Positions 1 to 4,481 of a DNA stretch of 5,873 nt are shown one piece after another. The notes beneath the pieces are model-generated. The model had not been told where the DNA came from and ran no database searches. It was given only the letters and a program-made list of their open reading frames with translations. Each line of letters begins with the position of its first letter. Position 1 is the first letter of the stretch. Source of the DNA: Planctomycetota bacterium (GTDB lineage Bacteria > Planctomycetota > MHYJ01 > JACQXL01); the NCBI GenBank assembly GCA_016208805.1, contig JACQXL010000189.1, positions 1 through 5,873 on the forward strand. The letters are read 5' to 3'. Made by a program: the position numbers and the translations under genes.

Positions 1-2
1 CC

Positions 3-54
3 TCGCAATGACAGTTCCAGAGAGTTGTCATTGCGATCGTAAGCGAAGCAATCT
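3..54. repeat. Dispersed repeat ends in inverted orientation (TGTCATTGCGA type)
   Basis: An 11-bp perfect inverted repeat, TCGCAATGACA at 3-13 and TGTCATTGCGA at 26-36, is separated by 12 bases. The right arm continues into AGCGAAGCAATCT (42-54). The right part has the form of a non-coding dispersed repeat often seen in genomes of uncultured bacteria; the left arm looks like the end of a second copy cut by the window edge. No protein is supported here. Calling it a dispersed repeat is inferred from form, because only this one locus is visible. Confidence 0.55.
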
Positions 55-136
55 TCCCCCCTTGGCTGGATTACACGCTCTAAATATGCCGCCTTTATTA
101 TCAAATTTCGTCAAAGGGGGTAGCGGTTATTTTAGA

Positions 137-223
137 GGGGGGCAGGGGTTGATTTGGCGGGGGTCAGGGATTTCTTTAGGGAGGGCCTGAGGGGGGGGTA
201 TGGGGGAGGGGGGACACCCCCCC
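137..223 (+). repeat. G-rich tract with terminal G/C hairpin, quadruplex-prone
   Basis: The plus strand carries runs of G at 137-142, 145-148, 159-163, 167-169, 179-181, 183-185, 191-198, 202-206 and 208-213, followed by seven C at 217-223. The last G run can fold onto the C run across a three-base loop (ACA). Several combinations of four runs satisfy a simple G-quadruplex pattern. The tract lies roughly 270 bp upstream of the sigma-54-like promoter and outside any supported gene. It may be a degenerate dispersed repeat, as similar short G-run and C-run pieces occur just upstream (about 55-62 and 115-120). Confidence 0.55.
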
Positions 224-243
224 TATGGATGACATTTTAGTGG

Positions 244-308
244 TTTTGGGCAGTTATTTATACCCAAAAGTGTCTTATTTATAATACAGTGTAAGGTTTT
301 CCATACAC
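244..308. repeat. Two adjacent hairpins in the upstream intergenic region
   Basis: The first hairpin pairs TTTTGGG (244-250) with CCCAAAA (263-269) across a 12-base loop. The second pairs GTGTAAGG (289-296) with CCATACAC (301-308), seven of eight pairs, across a TTTT loop. Neither is followed by a clean T run on either strand, so an intrinsic terminator is not well supported. They could be operator-like sites or remnants of a mobile element. The rest of the 225-420 interval is AT-rich with nothing else I can name, apart from a CACAAAG-family fragment at 347-360. Confidence 0.4.
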
Positions 309-346
309 TTATCCACCCCTAACTAGCTAAAAAGGCAGCGAAGCGT

Positions 347-360
347 CAAAGGACACAAAG
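347..360 (+). repeat. Partial CACAAAG-family repeat
   Basis: The 14 bases CAAAGGACACAAAG match the core of the fuller copies at 1694-1749 and 4415-4455. Only a half-element is present and no inverted partner is seen nearby. It is too short to call alone; support comes from the two better copies. Confidence 0.45.
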
Positions 361-422
361 ATTTTATAAATATCCTACTTATATCTATTTATTATTAAAT
401 AAGTTATGATTATCTGTGCCTG

Positions 423-440
423 CCCCGATGTATATCGGGG
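423..440. promoter_or_regulatory. Perfect palindrome upstream of the sigma-54-like promoter
   Basis: CCCCGAT (423-429) and ATCGGGG (434-440) form a perfect 7-bp inverted repeat around GTAT. Its centre lies about 50 bp upstream of the start site predicted from the -24/-12 element. It could be an activator or repressor operator. The distance is short for a typical RpoN enhancer site, which usually lies farther upstream, so it could equally be one of the many short palindromic repeats in this window. Confidence 0.4.
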
Positions 441-455
441 TAATATGTGGTTGGG

Positions 456-471
456 TGGCACGGTAATTGCA
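456..471 (+). promoter_or_regulatory. Sigma-54 (RpoN) -24/-12 promoter
   Basis: TGGCACGGTAATTGCA matches every specified base of the core consensus TGGCACGRNNNTTGCW, with GG at 457-458 and GC at 469-470 at the required spacing. It predicts transcription starting near 482, two bases before the AGGAGG ribosome binding site and about 17 bases before the ATG of the first prepilin, so the untranslated leader would be very short. RpoN control of pilin genes through response-regulator activators such as PilR is established in other bacteria. Here the control is inferred from sequence and position alone. Confidence 0.85.
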
Positions 472-498
472 TATAAATAAGGTAGGAGGATAAAGGAA

Positions 499-888
499 AT
501 GAAAGGTTTTACCCTGTTAGAAGTCATAATAGCGATGACCATACTGGTGGTCGGGGTGGTCGGGCTGTTGGGCGGGTTTTCGTTAGGGCTTAACAGCAAC
601 CAGAACCTCCAGCACCAGACCCTGGCAACGAAGGCCTGCCAGGAGATGATGGAACAACTTAAGGCAATGGATTTCGCCAACCTGCCGGCCCAGAACGGGC
701 TACTTTTTGATACGTTTGAGATAAAGGAAGAGCGCAATGGCGATAATCTCGGTAATGTCATTGTGGCAGATGTCAGCGGCGGGCTGGGTAATGTCTTAGA
801 AATTACGGTTACGGTCAGTAATACGGCGGTGGCGCCGGCCGTCATCCCGCCCTTCTCGGCACGGCTGGTGTCAAGGAGGTCAAGATAA
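499..888 (+). CDS. Type IV prepilin-like protein, PilV type (minor pilin)
   Basis: A 129-residue protein with a minimal class III prepilin signal: leader MKG, cleavage after Gly3, mature Phe at +1 and Glu at +5 (GFTLLE), followed by a hydrophobic helix to about residue 28. The segment TKACQEMMEQLKAMDF around residues 43-58 resembles the post-helix region of PilV-like minor pilins. The C-terminal half is rich in beta-strand-type residues (ITVTVS). Family knowledge says a prepilin peptidase processes such proteins, which then prime pilus or pseudopilus assembly in the inner membrane. The start is supported by AGGAGG at 484-489. It is the first gene of the operon, immediately behind the sigma-54-like promoter, and its TAA overlaps the next ATG by one base (TAATG), suggesting translational coupling. 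A GspI-like secretion pseudopilin is the main alternative. Confidence 0.9.
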   Translation: MKGFTLLEVIIAMTILVVGVVGLLGGFSLGLNSNQNLQHQTLATKACQEMMEQLKAMDFANLPAQNGLLFDTFEIKEERNGDNLGNVIVADVSGGLGNVLEITVTVSNTAVAPAVIPPFSARLVSRRSR

Positions 889-1685
889 TGAAGTTACAAG
901 TTACGGTTCTGTTGAAACACTCCGACCGGTGTCATTCCTGCGGAAGCAGGAATCTGGATTCCTCCCGAAGGCATTCGGGACGCGGGAATGACAAGGGGGT
1001 GCGTAACTCGTATAAAGGGATGACGCTTTTAGAATTAATGATTTCCGTATCGCTTTTGGCCGTTATCCTGGGCGGGGTTTTATCGCTTTATCTGGCCGGC
1101 ATAGAAACCTATGAGACCGGCAGCGCCTATGCCACGGCCGAGATGATGCTCCAACTCAAATTAGACGAGGTGATGGACGAGGTGGCCGAGACGGCCGAGC
1201 CGAACCTGGCGATTTATTCCTGGGTTGACCCGCTTTTCGCTCCGGTGACCGAGACCCAGGAGGCGATGTGTTTTTCTTCAGCCAGGAATGCGGCCGGGCA
1301 GTTTGTTACCAATAACGGCCGGCCGGTCTGGCAGTCCGTAGTCGTGCTGGCGCCGTATCTGGAGAGCGGCCGCGGTCAAATCCGCCGCTACGAGAGTTTT
1401 GGCGTTTATACCTTCCCCATCAGCGTCACTAATATCAGCAATACTACCATAACCCTTTCCAATGGCGTTACCTTTAACCGCGACGCTGGTCGCATCATAC
1501 TGGGCAATGTGGAAAAACTGGATACCCAGGCGATGTGGGTGGATGCTTCGCAGAACCCTATCTCAATATCCATCAGGGTAAAGGTCTATCTGCCCAAGGG
1601 CGAGATTAAGACCGTTACCCTGCAGTCATTTATTGATTGCCGCAATGCCAATGAATCCGGGGCCGGAGGATTATTTGATGAATAG
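888..1685 (+). CDS. Type IV prepilin-like protein, PilW/GspJ type, with repeat-expanded leader
   Basis: A 265-residue protein. The prepilin signal is at residues 44-49 (cleavage after Gly44, then MTLLE with Glu49 at +5), followed by a hydrophobic helix to about residue 67 and a globular domain resembling PilW/GspJ-like minor pilins in size and layout. The leader is 44 residues, far longer than the usual 5-10. The start at 888 has a strong ribosome site, AAGGAGGT at 873-880, seven bases away, and overlaps the preceding stop. Residues 4-41 are encoded by a palindromic repeat (897-1010). Without it the leader reads MKLYKG, a canonical one. A GTG at 999 would give a 7-residue leader, but the nearby G run abuts it with no spacing. 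The long leader has two cysteines (15 and 18) and many arginines, and would stay cytoplasmic until cleaved. Confidence 0.87.
   Translation: MKLQVTVLLKHSDRCHSCGSRNLDSSRRHSGRGNDKGVRNSYKGMTLLELMISVSLLAVILGGVLSLYLAGIETYETGSAYATAEMMLQLKLDEVMDEVAETAEPNLAIYSWVDPLFAPVTETQEAMCFSSARNAAGQFVTNNGRPVWQSVVVLAPYLESGRGQIRRYESFGVYTFPISVTNISNTTITLSNGVTFNRDAGRIILGNVEKLDTQAMWVDASQNPISISIRVKVYLPKGEIKTVTLQSFIDCRNANESGAGGLFDE
897..1010 (+). repeat. In-frame palindromic repeat element inside prepilin leader
   Basis: The inner part is bounded by GTCATTCCTGC (931-941) and GCGGGAATGAC (982-992), inverted with one mismatch. Between them are two hairpins: CCTGC/GCAGG (937-950) and a 7-bp stem TCCCGAA/TTCGGGA (963-980). 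Outside them, CAAGTTACG (897-905) and CGTAACTCG (1002-1010) form imperfect inverted arms (8 of 9). The span between outer ends is 114 bp, exactly 38 codons, and contains no stop in the reading frame. The GTCATTCC/GGAATGAC core has the form of a widespread dispersed repeat; the outer boundaries are inferred. Confidence 0.7.
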
Positions 1686-1693
1686 CCAAATTA

Positions 1694-1749
1694 ACCACAA
1701 AGAGCACAAAGTCGCCTTATTTCTTTGTGACCTTTGTGTCCTTTGTGGT
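1694..1749. repeat. CACAAAG-family inverted repeat between pilin genes
   Basis: The left arm ACCACAAAG (1694-1702), continuing to 1711, pairs with the right arm ending CTTTGTGGT (1741-1749), matching over 16 of 18 positions. The right arm is built of three tandem 9-mers each starting CTTTGTG (1723, 1732, 1741). The element fills nearly all of the 78-bp gap between the second and third pilin genes and stops just before the ribosome site of the third. A transcript could form a strong hairpin here, which may lower expression of the genes that follow. Relatives lie at 347-360 and 4415-4455. Confidence 0.75.
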
Positions 1750-1763
1750 GAGAGAGGTGCTAT

Positions 1764-2705
1764 ATGAATAAAAGTAATAAAGGAATGGCCCTAGTAATGG
1801 TTACAATTACGGTGGCGATGATGATGGCATTCCTGGCCTCGTTCCTGCAAATCATCAAGGGCCGGAGCGATGTGGTCTTAAACTACGATGCGCTCTATCA
1901 AGCCCGCTATGTGGCTGAAGCCGGGCTGGAACAGGCCAAGAATTATATTAAAACCAGCGCTTATAATGCATCAGGTAATATCTGGCTTAACAGCACCTCT
2001 TCTTTTACGATGACGCTTGATAATATGCCGGTAACGGTTACGGTTACCAGTCTTGGCACTGGCTGGCACCGGCTGGTTGCCACCGCCCAGACGAGTAATT
2101 TTAACTCATCCGTATCATTTGAGGTGCGCGGCCGGGATAGTTTCTCCAGGTTTATGTTCTTTACATCGCAGGATTACATCGCTTTTGGTACAACAACGGT
2201 TCACGGCGATGTTCATTCCAATAAATATATTAACTACTACTACGGCTGCGCCAAGATGTATGACGATGTCACCTGCGTACAAGGAATAGTCAACCCCGGT
2301 AACGCCACATTTTACGGCGATGTCAACGGCTATGCCGCCACCATTCCCTGGCCGACCACCTCGGAAATCGCCACGCTCCACGACAGTGCCACCGGCGTCT
2401 ATCAGGTATCCAACGCCAGTCCGGAGTATTCCGGATTCGGCACATTTAATACCGAGATAGAGTTTATCAATAATCAGGTCACGATTACGGCCAAGAAAAT
2501 ATCGGACGGCTCCATCCTCAAAACCGGCACCTATCCATTGCCGGCTAACAACCTGATTTTCGTCCAGAATAATGTGACAAGCGGTATGGCGTGGTCACCG
2601 ACCCGGACAGCACCGGCACGTTGGCCTGGACAGAGGCGAACGGATTTACCTACGAGCCCAATCCGGCATATAACCCGGGCACTAACCCGTCGGTGGTTGC
2701 GATAA
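1764..2705 (+). CDS. PilX-like minor pilin, N-terminal part (frameshifted gene)
   Basis: This is the 5' part of a gene that probably ran from 1764 to 2992 and encoded about 408 residues. The N-terminus MNKSNKG followed by MALVMV is a prepilin-like signal lacking Glu at +5, as expected for PilX/GspK-type proteins. A hydrophobic helix to about residue 30 leads to the PilX_N-type motif ARYVAEAGLEQA near residues 48-59. The middle (about 125-270) contains repeated short beta-type segments (VHGDVHS, FYGDVNG, LIFVQNN) like those of uncharacterised PilX-associated extracellular domains. Residues up to about 274 look native; the last 39 (Arg/Pro/Thr-rich) are an out-of-frame tail. The start is supported by a GAGG-type ribosome site at 1754-1757. 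As written, the product would lack its C-terminal third. Confidence 0.8.
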   Translation: MNKSNKGMALVMVTITVAMMMAFLASFLQIIKGRSDVVLNYDALYQARYVAEAGLEQAKNYIKTSAYNASGNIWLNSTSSFTMTLDNMPVTVTVTSLGTGWHRLVATAQTSNFNSSVSFEVRGRDSFSRFMFFTSQDYIAFGTTTVHGDVHSNKYINYYYGCAKMYDDVTCVQGIVNPGNATFYGDVNGYAATIPWPTTSEIATLHDSATGVYQVSNASPEYSGFGTFNTEIEFINNQVTITAKKISDGSILKTGTYPLPANNLIFVQNNVTSGMAWSPTRTAPARWPGQRRTDLPTSPIRHITRALTRRWLR

Positions 2706-2992
2706 TGGCCCAGAACGACGTGACGATAATGCCCAGCGCGCCGTATAATATGGAATTCCACGCGGCCACATTCTCATCTACCGGCCGGTGGAAGTGTGAC
2801 CTGACCCAGCAGAAGGGTAACCTCCGAGTGCTGGGCTCGCAGACCCAAAAATACCGGGGCTGGCGTTATAGCGGCACCTACGGCTGGGCCAAATCGGGCG
2901 AGTATATCTACGATTCGTATCTGCTGAATTATCCTCCTGAATTTTATCTGCAGGTGGATTCGCCGTGCTTCGGCGCCTGGTGGAGAAATTGA
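2591..2992 (+). pseudogene. PilX-like minor pilin, C-terminal part, separated by frameshift
   Basis: This is the continuation of the preceding gene, shifted by two bases (equivalently minus one). The native frame resumes around 2585-2594 with VVTDPDSTGTLAW, directly continuing the beta-rich pattern left at NNVTSG. It includes IMAQNDVTIM, resembling the strand repeats upstream, and near the end YIYDSYLLNYPPEF, which resembles C-terminal motifs of large PilX-like proteins with uncharacterised domains. No ribosome site or plausible independent start exists: the first in-frame candidate is a GTG within the coding run. The split may be a real mutation or a one- or two-base error; no slippery heptamer is visible. 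The TGA stop at 2990-2992 overlaps the first bases of a dispersed repeat. Confidence 0.75.
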
Positions 2993-3010
2993 GCCACGGA
3001 TTACACAGAT
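2991..3010 (+). repeat. GAGCCAC-GATTACAC dispersed repeat, copy 1
   Basis: These 20 bases match 18 of 20 positions of a reverse-orientation copy at 4462-4481. The element begins on the second base of the TGA stop of the PilX-like gene and occupies the start of the 56-bp gap before the next gene. The same placement relative to TGA is seen in the other copy. Confidence 0.7.
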
Positions 3011-3048
3011 TTATTTTGGCAATTTATTCGTGTTGAGGGCGGCAAATT

Positions 3049-3465
3049 ATGAGTGTTGATAAAGAACTGGATAAACTCATGGCCGAGATGAAAGTGTCAT
3101 TGGCCGGCGAGAAACGTAAACAGGCGCCTAACCCCAATCGTATCCTTTATATTGCCATTATGATGGTTGTGATTATGGTGCTCGGCTTTATCTTTTTCAG
3201 TTATTATCTTGACCGGATGTCCGCTCATATGCCGCCACCCCAGGGAGCGGGCAATCCAGCCGTCGCTAATCAACCGCAGCCGAGCGGTGCGGAAAGCCCT
3301 GCGACAGGACAGGTGGACAAGCCATCTGAGGAAACCACCGAATATAAATCAATGTCTATCCGTGCGCCATTCCGGCGCGGCGCTAAGCCGGTAGAGCCGG
3401 CCAAGAATCTGGAGACGGAAGAAACCCCGCCCGCCCAAGAAGCGCCCAAAGGGACCGGATATTAA
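3049..3465 (+). CDS. Small single-pass membrane protein of the pilin operon, function unknown
   Basis: A 138-residue protein I do not recognise. Residues 1-31 are charged (Lys/Glu-rich) and probably cytoplasmic. Residues 32-54 form one strongly hydrophobic membrane segment, with Arg31 on the inner side. Residues 60-138 are rich in Pro, Ala, Glu and Gln, of low complexity and probably extracytoplasmic and unstructured. This N-in, single-anchor, Pro-rich-tail layout is seen in several envelope linker proteins but assigns no function. It follows the PilX-like gene by 56 bp on the same strand, with a modest GAGG ribosome site at 3035-3038, so it is probably the last gene of the pilin operon. It may be an accessory factor for pilus or pseudopilus assembly (inference from position only). 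Confidence 0.8.
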   Translation: MSVDKELDKLMAEMKVSLAGEKRKQAPNPNRILYIAIMMVVIMVLGFIFFSYYLDRMSAHMPPPQGAGNPAVANQPQPSGAESPATGQVDKPSEETTEYKSMSIRAPFRRGAKPVEPAKNLETEETPPAQEAPKGTGY

Positions 3466-3466
3466 T

Positions 3467-3588
3467 TAGCCCCGTTAGAGATACTTGGTATTGCTAACGG
3501 TTATTCATAATAAATGTAATGACATTGGGGGTGCTAAGAAATTACGGCTAACACGGTCGCCGCTGGCGACCTATCTCTAACGGGGTTA
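3467..3588. repeat. Inverted-repeat element between convergent operons, possible bidirectional terminator
   Basis: CCCCGTTAGAGATA (3470-3483) is perfectly complementary to 3572-3585, and pairing extends outward with a few wobbles to about 3467/3588. Next to the right arm is a second hairpin, GGTCGCC/GGCGACC (3555-3571), with a three-base loop. CCGTTAG at 3472-3478 can alternatively pair with CTAACGG at 3494-3500, so the left arm has two mutually exclusive partners. The element fills nearly the whole gap between stop codons ending at 3465 (plus) and 3593 (minus). There is no T run, so it is not a classical terminator, but it could stop or protect both converging transcripts. Size and arms also fit a MITE-like repeat. 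Confidence 0.7.
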
Positions 3589-3592
3589 GTAA

Positions 3593-4405
3593 CTACAGTC
3601 CTTTCATCAGCCGAGTCCAGAGCACCTTGTCCAATTCCGGTATTTTCTGCATCTTGGCAACGGTCTTGTCCACTGGGTATTCCACGCGGTAATGGACGAT
3701 ATTCTGGCCGTCAAAGGTCATATAGCAGGCCCTGTGGTCGCCGTCGCGCGGCTGGCCGACCGCGCCGGCATTGACAATCGTTTTGGTATCCATCAGGAGC
3801 GGATACGGTTCATAACCCTGCCATTCCGGATGAATCAGGTAGAAATCCGATGTGCAAATATACGGGATATGCGTGTGTCCGACGAACCCGATTTCTTTCA
3901 CGGCCATAAAGTTCTCGTTAAGAGACTTCTTTACCTCCGGCGTGAGTTTGAACAGGTCGTCTTTGCGGATGACATATTCGTCAATCACGCCCCTGGGCGA
4001 GCCGTGCGAACAGATAATATGTTGAGCCGCAGCGAAATCCCGCCCTTGTGGCGGGATTGCATCCAGGGTATATTCGTGTTTAAGCGTATTAAAGAACTGC
4101 TTGACTTTCGGGTCAGCGGCCGCTTTCTTGACAGTTCCTTTAGTCCAATCAATGGCCCGCTGGGCTATCGGATTGAAATTGGTCTTATCCTTGAACAGGG
4201 CCAGTTCATGGTTGCCCCACAGGTTTATTATGCGGTTGTCGATGGCCAGTTGGATGCACTCCACCGGCTCAGGCCCGTAGCCGACCAGGTCGCCCAGCGA
4301 GATAATCTCTGTGACGGCGTCCTTGAGGCGCATCTTGATATCGTCCAGAACCGCCGTAAATGCCTCAAGATTGGCGTGTACATCCGAGATGATGGCCTGG
4401 AGCAT
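3593..4405 (-). CDS. Calcineurin-like metallophosphoesterase (YfcE/MJ0936-like)
   Basis: A 270-residue protein with the full set of metallophosphoesterase motifs in order: SDVHAN (Asp8, His10), GDLVGYGP (Gly38-Asp39), GNHE (64-67), HGSP (His134) and GHTH (176-179), followed by NAGAVGQPRDGD (around 212). These residues bind the two-metal centre in this family, which hydrolyses phosphomono- or phosphodiesters; the natural substrate cannot be read from sequence. Residues 116-124 (AIPPQGRDF), just before the HGSP motif, are encoded by a perfect palindrome and look like an inserted loop. It lies 74 bp downstream of acsC on the same strand and is probably co-transcribed. The ribosome site is weak: a dispersed repeat ends about ten bases before the ATG, possibly having displaced the native leader. 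No signal peptide is seen, so it should be cytoplasmic. Confidence 0.92.
   Translation of the reverse strand: MLQAIISDVHANLEAFTAVLDDIKMRLKDAVTEIISLGDLVGYGPEPVECIQLAIDNRIINLWGNHELALFKDKTNFNPIAQRAIDWTKGTVKKAAADPKVKQFFNTLKHEYTLDAIPPQGRDFAAAQHIICSHGSPRGVIDEYVIRKDDLFKLTPEVKKSLNENFMAVKEIGFVGHTHIPYICTSDFYLIHPEWQGYEPYPLLMDTKTIVNAGAVGQPRDGDHRACYMTFDGQNIVHYRVEYPVDKTVAKMQKIPELDKVLWTRLMKGL
4036..4058. repeat. In-frame palindrome within the metallophosphoesterase gene
   Basis: AATCCCGCC (4036-4044) and GGCGGGATT (4050-4058) form a perfect 9-bp stem with a five-base loop. It encodes residues 116-124 of the phosphoesterase, in the stretch between the GNHE and HGSP motifs where related proteins usually pass more directly into the HGSP strand. 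The form resembles short GC-rich palindromic repeats scattered in other genomes. That it is an insertion is inferred. Confidence 0.6.
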
Positions 4406-4414
4406 ATGTTATTT

Positions 4415-4455
4415 ACCACAAAGACACAAAGGCCACAAAGTACGACCTCTGTGGT
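4415..4455. repeat. CACAAAG-family inverted repeat upstream of the phosphoesterase
   Basis: Three roughly 9-base units, ACCACAAAG (4415-4423), ACACAAAGG and CCACAAAGT, are followed by an inverted arm CTCTGTGGT (4447-4455) matching the first unit at 8 of 9 positions. It is the same family as 1694-1749 and sits in the intergenic gap of the minus-strand operon, directly next to a copy of the second repeat family. Confidence 0.7.
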
Positions 4456-4461
4456 TTTATA

Positions 4462-4481
4462 ATCAGTGTAATCTGTGGCTC
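4462..4481 (-). repeat. GAGCCAC-GATTACAC dispersed repeat, copy 2
   Basis: Read on the minus strand this matches 18 of 20 positions of copy 1 at 2991-3010. It starts on the second base of the TGA stop of acsC (4482-4480), the same placement as copy 1 has at the PilX-like gene. Confidence 0.7.

Noticed and set aside
8..190. A 60-residue open frame at the left end
   Set aside because: It is composed of dispersed-repeat and G-rich sequence, with no ribosome site and Gly-rich low-complexity translation.
309..317. A DnaA-box-like sequence TTATCCACC
   Set aside because: It is a single site with one mismatch, without clustered boxes or neighbouring replication genes; expected by chance.
375..845. 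A 156-residue open frame on the minus strand over the first prepilin
   Set aside because: It is antisense to a well-supported prepilin with a perfect signal and ribosome site; it is low-complexity and matches nothing recognisable.
999..1001. GTG as the true start of the second prepilin, giving a 7-residue leader
   Set aside because: The G-rich run touches the codon with no spacing, whereas the ATG at 888 has an ideal ribosome site and overlaps the previous stop. It remains possible as a secondary start.
1694..1749. A CRISPR-like array suggested by the repeated CACAAAG units
   Set aside because: Units are about 9 bases without spacers of regular length, and no cas genes are present.
3692..4462. 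A 256-residue open frame on the plus strand opposite the metallophosphoesterase
   Set aside because: The minus-strand gene has every catalytic motif; this frame is its shadow and runs into repeat sequence at its end.
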